DNA of 64,000 bases from positions 214 through 64,213 of the forward strand of contig NZ_CAJZAR010000069.1 of NCBI RefSeq assembly GCF_914484835.1. Reading direction: 5' to 3'. This document shows, one piece after another, positions 26,285 to 35,131 of the stretch (position 1 is the first letter of the stretch; every line of letters starts with the position of its first letter). Origin of the DNA: Paraburkholderia tropica. Lineage in GTDB: Bacteria > Pseudomonadota > Gammaproteobacteria > Burkholderiales > Burkholderiaceae. The notes under the pieces were generated by a model. The model saw nothing but the letters and a program-made list of their open reading frames with translations. It made no database searches and had not been told where the DNA came from. The translations under genes were made by a program, and so were the position numbers.

Positions 26285-26898
26285 AATTGCCTGATTTTCC
26301 GTTGAACCACTTTGGACGCTTCACGCACTCGCATTGCAATAAAACCGCTCTGCAAAATGCACCCGTATCGTATTTGGCGAAATTCTACGGAAAGGAACTA
26401 TTCAAAAATTTGATCAGCGCCAAGGTTTACCGAATGCGACAAATCTCGCCCGGCCAAGCGCGACGGAAAGACGCAAATATCTTTCAAATAGCTTTCTTGC
26501 TTGACAGGCGGCGCGTGCGCAGGCATCGCTTCTCGAGCGGTGCGGATAAACAGTGTGGCAAAGCCGCGCTTTTCGAGACGCGTCGGCCTCGTCTCGAATA
26601 CGGAAAATTCGACCGATAAACGGACGCGATTTTATTTACCCGAGTTAATCACTACAGCATTCAATCGTCCGATTAAAAAATCGTCGCAATATCGCATCGA
26701 GAAAATATCGTCAATGTGATTATGCGAGGTGAAAATTGAGCTAAATCAAATCTACGGATAAAATGTGAGGACGAAACCCGTGATCGCGCCGCATCCGCTC
26801 AGCTTTTCCCTATGCCGGTTGGCGAAACAATGCGCTTGCGCTATCGTGACGGGTTCCTCACGCGCCGCCTCCCGCCCTTGATCCGACGCCAAGACGCC
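26285..26898. other. AT-rich divergent region between cyoA and the PcaR-type gene
   Basis: About 600 bp without a supported gene, clearly richer in A and T than its surroundings, especially 26290-26760. It must hold the cyoA promoter and that of the regulator gene. The one site I can point to is TTGAGCTAAATCAA at 26736-26749, one base from the FNR/ANR consensus TTGAT-N4-ATCAA. It is far from cyoA (about 450 bp) and 150 bp from the regulator start, so its role is uncertain. Confidence 0.5.
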
Positions 26899-27723
26899 AT
26901 GACTTCCGCCACCAGCGCCTCGCCCGACCGTCCCGACGAGCAGCCGGACACGCCCGAAAAGCCGGGCGACTCCTACGTGCAGTCGTTTGCGCGCGGCCTT
27001 TCCGTCATCCGGGCGTTCAACGCCGAGCATCCCGAGCAGACGCTCACCGACGTCGCGGCCGCCACCGGCCTCACGCGCGCCGGCGCGCGCCGCATCCTGC
27101 TCACGCTGCAGACGCTCGGCTACGTCGAGGCCGACGGCCGCCTGTTCCGGCTCACGCCCAAGATTCTCGACCTCGGCTTCGCCTATCTCACGTCGATGCC
27201 GTTCTGGAATCTGGCCGAGCCGGTCATGGAGGAACTGTCGGCCACGGTCCACGAAAGCTGCTCGGCGGCCGTGCTCGACCGCACCGAGATCGTCTACGTG
27301 CTGCGCGTGCCCACGCACAAGATCATGACGATCAACCTCTCGATCGGCAGCCGCCTGCCCGCGTATTGCACGTCGATGGGCCGCGTGCTGCTGGCCGCGC
27401 TCGACGACGACGCGCTCGACGCCACGCTCGGCGCCTCGCCGCTCTACGCGCACACGCCGCGCACGGTCACCGACAAGGACGAGCTCAAGAAGATCATCGC
27501 CCAGGTGCGCGCGCAGGGCTGGGCCATCGTCGATCAGGAACTGGAAGGCGGGCTGATTTCGATTTCGGCGCCCATCCGCAACCGCCAGGGCCGCGTGATC
27601 GCCGCGATGAACATCAGCGGCAACGCCCAGCGCACCAGCGCGAAGCAGATGGTCAAGACCTTCCTCGATCCGCTTCAGCAGGCCGCGCAGCGCGTCTCCG
27701 GCATGGTGTCGCGGCGCACTTGA
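26899..27723 (+). CDS. pcaR: IclR-family regulator of the PcaR/PcaU/PobR type
   Basis: A regulator of aromatic-acid catabolism. The N-terminal winged helix (SFARGLSVIRAFNAEHPEQT, ATGLTRAGARRILLTLQTLG) precedes an IclR effector domain with the PcaR-group stretches TPKILDLGFAYLTS, ATVHESCSAAVLD and RLPAYCTSMGRVLLAAL. Members bind protocatechuate or beta-ketoadipate and act on palindromes like those upstream of pcaF 5 kb away. I start at 26899 (MTSATSASP); an ATG at 26812 is in frame, and neither has a strong ribosome site. It converges with a LysR gene 76 bp downstream. Confidence 0.8.
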   Translation: MTSATSASPDRPDEQPDTPEKPGDSYVQSFARGLSVIRAFNAEHPEQTLTDVAAATGLTRAGARRILLTLQTLGYVEADGRLFRLTPKILDLGFAYLTSMPFWNLAEPVMEELSATVHESCSAAVLDRTEIVYVLRVPTHKIMTINLSIGSRLPAYCTSMGRVLLAALDDDALDATLGASPLYAHTPRTVTDKDELKKIIAQVRAQGWAIVDQELEGGLISISAPIRNRQGRVIAAMNISGNAQRTSAKQMVKTFLDPLQQAAQRVSGMVSRRT

Positions 27724-27799
27724 AACGCACCTGAAGCGCACCTGACGAGCCGCTGAGGCGCGCGCCGCCTCGCGGCCGCATCAGCGTCTCGCGTCAACC

Positions 27800-28693
27800 T
27801 CACCCCGCCTCGGCGAACGCCTGCACGAGCCAGTCGGCGAACGCGCGCACGCGCAGCGCCAGTTGCCGGCTCTGCGGATACAGCACCGAGACCGGCATCG
27901 GCGGCGGCGGCTGGTCCGCCAGCACGACGCACAACTCGCCGTTGGCCAGTTGCTCGCGCACGCGATAGCGCGGCACCTGCACGAGTCCCAGTCCCGCGAC
28001 GGCGCCCGCCGTGTACAGTTCCGCGCCGTTCACCGCCACCGGTCCCGGCAGCGTGACGTTGCGCACGCCGTCGGGCAGCGCGAATTCGAGCGGATGCGCG
28101 CGGCCCGAAGCCGGCGAGAGATAGTTGACGGCGTGATGGCCGTCGAGCAGCGCGTCGATCGTCGCCGGATCGCCGTGACGTTCAAGGTAAGCGGGACTCG
28201 CGCACGTCACCTGTTCGAGCAGCGCCACGCGCCGCGCGATCATCGACGAATCGGCCAGTTCGCCCGCGCGCAGCACGCAATCGATGCCCTCGCGCACCAG
28301 ATCGACGAAATGATCGCCCGAGCCGATGAACAACTCCACGCGCGGATAACGTTCGAGAAACTGCCCGAGGCGCGGCATCACGAAGTAACGCGCGAGCGTC
28401 TCCTGCATGTTCACGCGCAAGCGGCCTTGCGGGTCGGTGTCGCGGAACGCTTCCTCGGTTTCTTCCAGGTCGGCGAGCAGGCGCGTGCAGCGCTGATAGT
28501 AGGCTTCGCCGTCGTGCGTGGGCTTCACGTGGCGCGTGGTGCGTTCAAGCAGGCGCACCCCGAGACGGGTCTCCAGACGTTTGATCGAATTCGTGACGGT
28601 GGCGCGCGGCAAGTTCAGATCTTCGGCCGCCTGCGTGAAGCTGCGGCGATCGACGATGCGCGTAAAGATCTGCATCTCCTGGAAACGGTCCAA
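27800..28693 (-). CDS. LysR-family transcriptional regulator (297 aa, TTG start)
   Basis: It has an N-terminal winged helix (MQIFTRIVDRRSFTQAAEDL, LPRATVTNSIKRLE) and a substrate-binding domain of the CrgA-like group (DCVLRAGELADSSM). The target is unknown, and no gene diverges from it. The start is TTG at 28693 (MDRFQEMQIF), which matches the usual beginning of this subgroup; the ATG six codons later has AGGAG directly abutting it and so is a poor alternative. Upstream lies phnN in the same direction, 135 bp away. Confidence 0.85.
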   Translation of the reverse strand: MDRFQEMQIFTRIVDRRSFTQAAEDLNLPRATVTNSIKRLETRLGVRLLERTTRHVKPTHDGEAYYQRCTRLLADLEETEEAFRDTDPQGRLRVNMQETLARYFVMPRLGQFLERYPRVELFIGSGDHFVDLVREGIDCVLRAGELADSSMIARRVALLEQVTCASPAYLERHGDPATIDALLDGHHAVNYLSPASGRAHPLEFALPDGVRNVTLPGPVAVNGAELYTAGAVAGLGLVQVPRYRVREQLANGELCVVLADQPPPPMPVSVLYPQSRQLALRVRAFADWLVQAFAEAG

Positions 28694-28828
28694 GGGCGTT
28701 CTCGTTTTGGTTTGCGCATGATTCGCGGGGTCGCCTGCATCTTCTCATGCCATATTGGGGCGGCCAAAAATAACGCGCACGGCAACAAGAGCCACAAAGT
28801 CCACGGGCCGATCCCGGCTCCAGGCGGC

Positions 28829-29410
28829 TTAGTCCAGCGCCACCCGCTGCACGGCGCGCACGAACGCGGTGCCGGCCTCGTCGAGCCGGCCCGAGTTGTC
28901 GATGCGCGTGAACGATGCGCCCGCGGGCACCTCGAACGGCGCGCGTCGCGCCAGCCGCGCGGCGACCTGCTCGGGCGTCTCCCGCGCGCGCGAGGCGAGC
29001 CGCGCGGCGAGCACGTGCGGCGCGGCTTCCACGTGCACGAGCGTCATGCGCGGATAACGCGCGAGCGCGTCGTTCACGTAGGCGCGCGAGCCGTTCACGA
29101 CCACCGTGCAGCCGAGCGCCAGCCACTGATCGATTTCCACGCCGATGCCGTAACGCAGCGCGTGACTGCGCCATTGCAGCGCGAACAGGCCGCGCGTCGA
29201 GCGCGCTTCGAATTCGGCGTCGGTCAGCGCGATGTGATTCTCCGGGCCGCCGTCCTCGCGCGTGATGTAGCGATGCGCGAACACCACGCCTTCGCTCGCG
29301 AGCCGCGCGCGCGCATAGCCGAGCAGCGTGTCCTTGCCTGCGCCCGACGGGCCCATCACGTAGATCAGGCGCGTGGCGGTGAGAGGTGTCGTGCTGGTAG
29401 CGGAGGTCAT
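28829..29410 (-). CDS. phnN: Ribose 1,5-bisphosphate phosphokinase
   Basis: Phosphorylates ribose 1,5-bisphosphate to PRPP, salvaging the ribose product of the C-P lyase pathway. It is a guanylate kinase-like P-loop protein of 193 aa with the P-loop GPSGAGKDT, then FAHRYITRE and VVVNGSRAYV. The ATG at 29410 overlaps the stop of the DUF1045 gene (ATGA). It is the third gene of the phnF-DUF1045-phnN operon, divergent from phnG-M. Confidence 0.92.
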   Translation of the reverse strand: MTSATSTTPLTATRLIYVMGPSGAGKDTLLGYARARLASEGVVFAHRYITREDGGPENHIALTDAEFEARSTRGLFALQWRSHALRYGIGVEIDQWLALGCTVVVNGSRAYVNDALARYPRMTLVHVEAAPHVLAARLASRARETPEQVAARLARRAPFEVPAGASFTRIDNSGRLDEAGTAFVRAVQRVALD

Positions 29411-30174
29411 TCGCGCGCTCCCGCCGCAAACGCCGCGCGCCGCCACAGCGCGAACGGCGCGCCCGGACGCGGCTCCACGTAAAGCGCCACGCCGTGCACC
29501 GGCAGCGCGCCCGCGTCGCGCATCCGCGCATTCCAGGCCTGCGTGAGTTGCGCGCGCGCGGCGCTGTCGTCGAGTGAATCGGAAAGTGAATCGGAGAGCG
29601 TCATGTGAAAGCGGAATTCGTCGAACACATACGGATAGCCCCAAGTCTCGACGTACTCGCGCTGACGTGGCGTGAGCGGCGCGTCGAGGCGCTTCGCGAG
29701 TTCGGCGGCCGTCTGCGTGGCGCGCAGCGGCGCGAGCGTGCGCAGCGCGTCGGCGGCCAGTTCGCGCAGCGCGTGCTCGCCCGTTTCCTCGGCGGCGCGC
29801 AGCGCGACGAAGCGCCCGAGCGTGGCCGCCTCGGCCGCCACCTCGAAGCCCGCGCGCCGCGCGGCCCACGTCTGCACGGCGGCGCACAGCGCTTCGGGCG
29901 TCACGCCCGCAGCGAGACGAAACGGCGGCACCAGGGTGCCGTGCCAGCCGTAGCGGCTCGGCGCGAGCGTCAGCGCGCCGAGCGGCCGCGCGAGCCCGTC
30001 GATGGCGGGCGGCGTCAGCGTCGCGCCGCTTTCGGGATCGCGCCCGAGCCACGCGCAGCCTTCGCGCCACCAGGCCGACTCGCGCGGCGGCGCGTAATAG
30101 AGCGCGAAACGCGTCGCGCCGGTCCAGCCTTCCTCCGCGAGATTCGCGGCCCGCAACGCCTGCGCCGGACTCAT
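29407..30174 (-). CDS. DUF1045 phosphonate-operon protein, 2H phosphoesterase-like (255 aa)
   Basis: A member of the family found next to C-P lyase genes in proteobacteria. Two HxT motifs, GWHGTLVPPF and FHMTLSDS, are the hallmark of the 2H phosphoesterase superfamily, so a role in opening a cyclic phosphate such as ribose cyclic phosphate, in place of PhnP (absent here), is a reasonable inference but not shown. Directly after the second motif is a repeat, SDSLSDSLDDS, encoded by an imperfect 12-bp duplication. The start overlaps the phnF stop and the stop overlaps the phnN start, both as ATGA. Confidence 0.8.
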   Translation of the reverse strand: MSPAQALRAANLAEEGWTGATRFALYYAPPRESAWWREGCAWLGRDPESGATLTPPAIDGLARPLGALTLAPSRYGWHGTLVPPFRLAAGVTPEALCAAVQTWAARRAGFEVAAEAATLGRFVALRAAEETGEHALRELAADALRTLAPLRATQTAAELAKRLDAPLTPRQREYVETWGYPYVFDEFRFHMTLSDSLSDSLDDSAARAQLTQAWNARMRDAGALPVHGVALYVEPRPGAPFALWRRAAFAAGARE

Positions 30175-30926
30175 AGGTCGTGCTCCACCATCAGTTGCAC
30201 GCGGTCGGCCGCGAAATGCGTGATGCCGTATTTGATCGGCGTGCCGTCGACATCGACGTCGACGTTTTCGACCCACAGCACCGGCTGCTGGCGATTGATG
30301 TTCAGCCGCCGCGCCACTTCGGGCTCGGGCAGCACGCTGCCGATGCGGCTCCACTTGCGCAGATAGTCGGTCACGCCGAATTCGGCGAGCGCCTTCGAGG
30401 TGCTGTCCACGCGCTCCATCACGGCGGGCAGATCGGCGAAACGCGCGGCCGGATACCAGCTGCGCGCGTAGGTGAGCGGCACGCCGTCCGACTCGTGCAG
30501 TGTTTCCAGCCGATAGACCAGCGCGCCCGCGCGCAGCCCGAGCGCCTTCGCCGCCGTGGGATCGGCCTTCACGCGCGACGAGGCGAGCAGCCGCCCCACC
30601 GCCGAATGCTGATGACGTTGCAGGTTTTCCGTGAAGCGCGTGCGCTTGCCGATGCTGTAGTCGATCGCGCCGGGCTGCACGAAGGTGCCGCGCCCCTGCT
30701 CGACGCTCACGAGACCGAGCGCGGCGAGGCCCAGCATCGCGCGCCGCACCGTATGGCGGTTCACGTCGAAGCGCCGCGCCAGTTCGCCCTCGCTCGGCAG
30801 GCGGCCGTCCTCGCCGAAACCCTTCGCCGCGATCTCCGCCGCGAGAATCTGCTCGATCTGCCGCCACACCGCCACGCCCGCGCCGCGTTCGAGCGTGCTG
30901 TGCGTCGCCTCGTCGTTCGATGTCAT
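30171..30926 (-). CDS. phnF: GntR/HutC-family regulator of phosphonate genes
   Basis: A transcription repressor of the HutC type. The winged helix (GRLPSEGELARRFDVNRHTV) is followed by a UTRA effector domain ending in GTPIKYGITHFAADRVQLMV. It has 251 aa. Its position divergent from phnGHIJKLM and first in the phnF-DUF1045-phnN operon supports control of C-P lyase. The GTCTAGAC palindrome at 31039-31046 in its own upstream region fits the family operator, and the same 12-mer precedes phnC. Confidence 0.9.
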   Translation of the reverse strand: MTSNDEATHSTLERGAGVAVWRQIEQILAAEIAAKGFGEDGRLPSEGELARRFDVNRHTVRRAMLGLAALGLVSVEQGRGTFVQPGAIDYSIGKRTRFTENLQRHQHSAVGRLLASSRVKADPTAAKALGLRAGALVYRLETLHESDGVPLTYARSWYPAARFADLPAVMERVDSTSKALAEFGVTDYLRKWSRIGSVLPEPEVARRLNINRQQPVLWVENVDVDVDGTPIKYGITHFAADRVQLMVEHDL

Positions 30927-31036
30927 GGTGCTGTCATTCCTCTGGTTTTCAATATCGTTTTGCGCATTGTAGTGCGCAAGGCGTGATGGAAATATGAAAC
31001 GCCCCGCCCGCCGTGTTCGGTCGACTGCACCATTAA

Positions 31037-31078
31037 ACGTCTAGACGTCTGGATGAATAGATGCTCAAATGTCTAGCC
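31037..31078. promoter_or_regulatory. Probable PhnF operator between phnF and phnG
   Basis: The palindrome ACGTCTAGACGT (31037-31048) contains GTCTAGAC, and a further half-site GTCTAG lies at 31071-31076. The 12-mer CGTCTAGACGTC (31038-31049) is identical to that upstream of phnC. It lies 111 bp before phnF and about 135 bp before phnG, so it could control both directions. Confidence 0.65.
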
Positions 31079-31183
31079 GGGGTCCGGCAGAAACGCGGCA
31101 GAAAAGTGGCGCCAGATTTCCCGCAGTCGTAGTCATTCGCAGTGGTCTGAAATGATCCTTCCGTTCTCGACACAGGAACTCCG

Positions 31184-31681
31184 ATGAACGCATCTTCCGC
31201 CCCGCCCACCGCCGCCGGCTCCGACGCCCGGCGCGCCTGGATGGCGGTCCTCGCCCGCACGTCGCGCGCCGAGCTTGAAACGGCGCTCGCCCGCGTCCTC
31301 GGCGGCGCCCCGGCGCCCTCCTACGACTGGCTGCGGCCGCCCCAGACGGGTCTCGCGATGGTGCGCGGACGCGTCGGCGGCACCGGCAACGCCTTCAACC
31401 TCGGCGAAGCCACAGTCACGCGCGCCACGCTGCGGCTGCGCGCGCCCGAAGGCGAAGCCGCCACGGTCGGCGTCGCCTGCCATCTGGGCCGCGACAAGCG
31501 CCGCGCCGAACTGGCCGCGCTCGCCGACGCGCTCCTGCAACAGCCCGCCCGCCACGCTCAACTGCACGCCGAATTGATCGCCCCGCTCGCGCAACGCCTC
31601 GCGGCACAGCGCGCGGAGCGCCGCGACGAGGCGGCCAGCACCAAGGTCGAGTTCTTCACGATGGTTCGAGGCGACGCATGA
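31184..31681 (+). CDS. phnG: C-P lyase core subunit PhnG
   Basis: Part of the PhnGHIJ core complex that makes and cleaves ribose-1-methylphosphonate triphosphate. 165 aa, with the family stretches WMAVLARTSRAELE, GEATVTRATLRL and HLGRDKRRAELAALADAL. AGGA lies seven bases before the ATG. It is the first gene of phnGHIJKLM, and its stop overlaps the phnH start (ATGA). Confidence 0.92.
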   Translation: MNASSAPPTAAGSDARRAWMAVLARTSRAELETALARVLGGAPAPSYDWLRPPQTGLAMVRGRVGGTGNAFNLGEATVTRATLRLRAPEGEAATVGVACHLGRDKRRAELAALADALLQQPARHAQLHAELIAPLAQRLAAQRAERRDEAASTKVEFFTMVRGDA

Positions 31682-32352
31682 ACGACGCTCAAATGCCCAC
31701 CCACACGCCCACGCACGCGATGCTGGAAGCGCTTGCGCCCGGTTTCGCCGATCCGGTCCACGACACGCAAACGGTCTTCCGCACGCTGCTCGATGCGCTC
31801 GCGCGTCCGGGCACGATCGGCGTGATCGAAACGCCGCTGCCCGCCGCTGCTGCATCGTCTACATCGACGCAATCGGCGCAGAACCAACAGCAAAACCGCG
31901 CGGGCCTCGCCGCCTTCGCGGCCCTGCTCGCGCTCGCCGATTACGCCACGCCGGTCTGGATCGCGCAGCCCGACGCCGCGCTCGCCGCCGCGCTGCGTTT
32001 TCATGCCGACGCGCCGCTCGCCGCCACCCCGCACGAAGCCGCGTTCGCCTATGTGCACGCCGCCGCCGCGCTGCCGCCGCTCGACGCGTTCGCGAGCGGC
32101 ACGCCCGAGTCGCCGGAGCAGTCGGCCACCGTGTTCGTGCGCGTCGACTCGCTGACCGAAGGCGCGCCGCTCACGCTGCGCGGCCCCGGCATCGCATCGA
32201 CGCAGACCATCGCGCCCGTTGGACTGCCCGCGCGTTTCTGGCAGGAACGCGCCGCGCTCGCGCCGCTCTTTCCGTGCGGCATCGACTTCTATTTCGTGTG
32301 CGGCGACCGCCTCATGGGCCTGCCGCGCACGACTCGCGTGGAGATGAACTGA
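31678..32352 (+). CDS. phnH: C-P lyase core subunit PhnH
   Basis: A 224-aa component of the C-P lyase core complex. It shows the conserved beginning GFADPVHDTQTVFRTLLDAL and ARPGTIG, and near the end FPCGIDFYFVCGDRLMGLPR. A Gln/Ser/Ala insertion (around residues 60-75) is longer than usual. It overlaps phnG by four bases and phnI by one base (TGATG). Confidence 0.92.
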   Translation: MNDAQMPTHTPTHAMLEALAPGFADPVHDTQTVFRTLLDALARPGTIGVIETPLPAAAASSTSTQSAQNQQQNRAGLAAFAALLALADYATPVWIAQPDAALAAALRFHADAPLAATPHEAAFAYVHAAAALPPLDAFASGTPESPEQSATVFVRVDSLTEGAPLTLRGPGIASTQTIAPVGLPARFWQERAALAPLFPCGIDFYFVCGDRLMGLPRTTRVEMN

Positions 32353-33446
32353 TGTACGTCGCCGTCAAAGGAGGAGAGCGCGCGATCGAAGCGTCGTGGC
32401 GTCTGCTCGACAAGGCACGCCGTGGCGACACGAACGTGCCCGAACTCAGCGTCGCGCAGATCCGCGAGCAGATGCGCCTCGCCGTGGCGCGCGTGATGGC
32501 CGAAGGCTCGGTCTACGACGAGGAACTCGCGGCGCTCGCGATCAAGCAGGCCGCGGGAGATCTCGTCGAAGCGATCTTCCTGCTGCGCGCGTATCGCACG
32601 ACGCTGCCGCGTTTCGGCTATATGCTGCCCGTGGAAACGGAAAACATGGCGGTGGAGCGCCGTATTTCCGCGACCTTCAAGGACGTGCCCGGCGGTCAGG
32701 TGCTGGGCGCGACTTACGATTACACGCAGCGTCTGCTCGATTTCGCGCTGCTCGCGGAAGGCGATAACGATACGGATACCGAATCAATCGCCTCGGCACT
32801 CGCGCCGCAGGAAGCCGAGCCGATGCCGCGCGTCGTCACGCTGCTGAACAAGGAAGGCTTGATCGAACAGGAAACCGTCTCGCCGGACGCCGCCGAACCG
32901 GGCGACCTTTCGCGAGAACCGCTGTCGTTTCCCGCCGACCGCTCGGTGCGCCTGCAAAACCTCGCGCGCGGCGACGAAGGCTTCCTGCTCGCGATGGGCT
33001 ACGCCACGCAGCGCGGCTACGCGCACTCGCATCCGTTCGCGGGCGAGATCCGCTTCGGCTCGGTGGCCGTGGAGATGGTGCTGGACGAGTTGGGCGAAGC
33101 GGTCGAGATCGGCGAAATCGACTTGACCGAGTGCCAGATGATCAACCAGTTCGCGGGCAGCAAGGACGTGCCGCCCGCGTTCACGCAGGGCTACGGCCTC
33201 ACGTTCGGCCACGCGGAGCGCAAGGCCATGGCGATGGCGCTGGTCGACCGCGCACTGCGTGCGGAAGAACTCGGCGAGACGCTCGCCTCGCCGACCCAGG
33301 ACATCGAATTCATGCTCTCGCACAGCGACAACGTGGAAGCCTCGGGTTTCGTGCAGCATCTGAAACTGCCGCATTACGTGGACTTCCAGTCCGAACTCGA
33401 ACTCGTGCGCCGCCTGCGCGCGCAGCACGAAGGAGACGCCGCATGA
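32352..33446 (+). CDS. phnI: C-P lyase core subunit PhnI
   Basis: The nucleosidase subunit that, with PhnG, PhnH and PhnL, joins a phosphonate to the ribose of ATP with loss of adenine. 364 aa, starting MYVAVKGGERAIEASWRLLD, with GYATQRGYAHSHPFAGEIR and ECQMINQFAGSKDVPPAFTQ conserved. The start shares a base with the phnH stop; the stop overlaps the phnJ start (ATGA). Confidence 0.94.
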   Translation: MYVAVKGGERAIEASWRLLDKARRGDTNVPELSVAQIREQMRLAVARVMAEGSVYDEELAALAIKQAAGDLVEAIFLLRAYRTTLPRFGYMLPVETENMAVERRISATFKDVPGGQVLGATYDYTQRLLDFALLAEGDNDTDTESIASALAPQEAEPMPRVVTLLNKEGLIEQETVSPDAAEPGDLSREPLSFPADRSVRLQNLARGDEGFLLAMGYATQRGYAHSHPFAGEIRFGSVAVEMVLDELGEAVEIGEIDLTECQMINQFAGSKDVPPAFTQGYGLTFGHAERKAMAMALVDRALRAEELGETLASPTQDIEFMLSHSDNVEASGFVQHLKLPHYVDFQSELELVRRLRAQHEGDAA

Positions 33447-34363
33447 ACGCGCCCGACACCTTCGACACGTCGCTCGCCTCGCACGAAACGCAGGCCGCCG
33501 ACGGCTACAACTTCGCCTATCTCGACGAGCAGACCAAGCGCATGATCCGCCGCGCGCTGCTCAAGGCCGTGGCGGTGCCCGGCTACCAGGTGCCGTTCGC
33601 CTCGCGCGAAATGCCGCTGCCGTATGGCTGGGGCACGGGCGGCATTCAGGTGACGGCGGCGATCATCGGCGCGAACGACACGCTCAAGGTCATCGATCAA
33701 GGTTCCGACGATACGACCAACGCCGTGAACATCCGCCGCTTTTTCGCGCGCACGACGGGCGTGGCGACCACGCGCCGCACGAGCGAAGCGACCATCGTGC
33801 AGACGCGCCATCGCATTCCCGAAACGCCGCTCACCGAGAAGCAGATTCTCGTCTATCAGGTGCCGATGCCCGAGCCGCTCTATCGTCTGGAGCCGCGCGT
33901 GGCCGAGTGCAAGAAGCTGCACGCGCTCGCCGACTACGGGCTCATCAGCGTGAAGCTCTACGAGGACATCGTCCAGCACGGCAGCATCGCCACCACCTAC
34001 GACTATCCGGTGACGGTGAACGGCCGCTATCTGGCCTCGCCTTCGCCGATCCCGAAGTTCGACAATCCGAAGCTGCACATGAACGCCGCGCTGCAGTTGT
34101 TCGGCGCGGGCCGCGAGCGCCGCATCTATGCGATTCCGCCTTATACGCCGGTGAAATCGCTCGATTTCGACGATCATCCGTTCGAGGTGCAGCGCTGGGA
34201 ACACGCATGCGCGCTGTGCGGTTCGCGCGAGAGTTTCCTCGACGAAATGATCGTCGACGATGCGGGCCAGCGCATGTTCGTCTGCTCGGACAGCGATTAT
34301 TGCCACGATCGTCGCAAACATCAGGATACCGAACAGTTCAATCAACCGGGAGACCGCGCATGA
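33443..34363 (+). CDS. phnJ: C-P lyase, radical SAM subunit PhnJ
   Basis: Cleaves the carbon-phosphorus bond of ribose-1-methylphosphonate 5-phosphate, releasing methane and a cyclic phosphate. The four key cysteines Cys256, Cys259, Cys281 and Cys287 each lie 15 residues after E. coli Cys241, 244, 266 and 272, and Gly47 matches the Gly32 radical site. YGWGTGGIQVTAAIIG is conserved. 306 aa. Both ends overlap neighbours by four bases. The extra 15 N-terminal residues are not conserved. Confidence 0.96.
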   Translation: MNAPDTFDTSLASHETQAADGYNFAYLDEQTKRMIRRALLKAVAVPGYQVPFASREMPLPYGWGTGGIQVTAAIIGANDTLKVIDQGSDDTTNAVNIRRFFARTTGVATTRRTSEATIVQTRHRIPETPLTEKQILVYQVPMPEPLYRLEPRVAECKKLHALADYGLISVKLYEDIVQHGSIATTYDYPVTVNGRYLASPSPIPKFDNPKLHMNAALQLFGAGRERRIYAIPPYTPVKSLDFDDHPFEVQRWEHACALCGSRESFLDEMIVDDAGQRMFVCSDSDYCHDRRKHQDTEQFNQPGDRA

Positions 34364-35130
34364 CGCCGCTACTCAGCGCCCGCCAGCTCACGAAGCAGTT
34401 CGGCGGCAAGAACGGCTGCCGCGACGTGAGCTTCGACCTGTATCCCGGCGAAGTGCTCTGCATCGTCGGCGAATCGGGCTCGGGCAAGACCACGCTGCTC
34501 AACACGCTCGCGCTGCGCACGCCCGCCGATTCCGGCGCGTTGAGCTACGTGAACGCAAACGGCGAAACGCTCGATCTGCGCACGCTCTCCGAGCCGCGCC
34601 GACGCCTGCTCGCGCGCACCGAATGGGGCTTCGTGCAGCAGAATCCGCGCGACGGACTGCGCGCGGGCGTCTCGGCGGGCGCGAATATCGGCGAGCCGCT
34701 GATGGCCGTGGGCGCACGTCATTACGGGCAGATCCGCCACACCGCACAGCAATGGATGTCGCGCGTCGAACTCGACGCCACGCGCATCGACGAACTGCCT
34801 TCGGCGTTCTCGGGCGGCATGCAGCAGCGCCTGCAAATCGCGCGCAATCTCGTGACCGGTCCGCGCCTCGTCTTCATGGACGAACCCACGGCGGGCCTCG
34901 ACGTCTCCGTGCAGGCGCGCCTGCTCGACCTGCTGCGCACGCTCACGACCACGCTGCATCTTTCGGTGCTGATCGTCACGCACGACATCGGCGTGGCGCG
35001 CCTGCTCGCGCATCGCCTGATGGTGATGCAAGGCGGCACGGTGGTCGAATCGGGCCTGACCGATCAGGTGCTGGACGACCCGCAGCATCCCTATACGCAG
35101 ACGCTGGTGGCCTCGGTGCTGCCGGTCTAG
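34360..35130 (+). CDS. phnK: C-P lyase ABC-type ATPase PhnK
   Basis: A nucleotide-binding protein that docks on the PhnGHIJ core rather than on a membrane permease. Walker A GESGSGKTT, signature FSGGMQQRLQIAR, Walker B LVFMDEPTAGLD. 256 aa. The start overlaps the phnJ stop (ATGA); phnL begins one base after the stop. Confidence 0.93.
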   Translation: MTPLLSARQLTKQFGGKNGCRDVSFDLYPGEVLCIVGESGSGKTTLLNTLALRTPADSGALSYVNANGETLDLRTLSEPRRRLLARTEWGFVQQNPRDGLRAGVSAGANIGEPLMAVGARHYGQIRHTAQQWMSRVELDATRIDELPSAFSGGMQQRLQIARNLVTGPRLVFMDEPTAGLDVSVQARLLDLLRTLTTTLHLSVLIVTHDIGVARLLAHRLMVMQGGTVVESGLTDQVLDDPQHPYTQTLVASVLPV

Positions 35131-35131
35131 G

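Noticed and set aside
26287..26719. Small open frames between cyoA and the PcaR-type gene
   Set aside because: AT-rich region with no ribosome site, no codon bias like the neighbours and no recognisable product.
31110..31183. Possible Pho box upstream of phnG
   Set aside because: TAGTCAT-like sequences are present, but there is no second half-site at 11-bp spacing and no -10 at the right distance.
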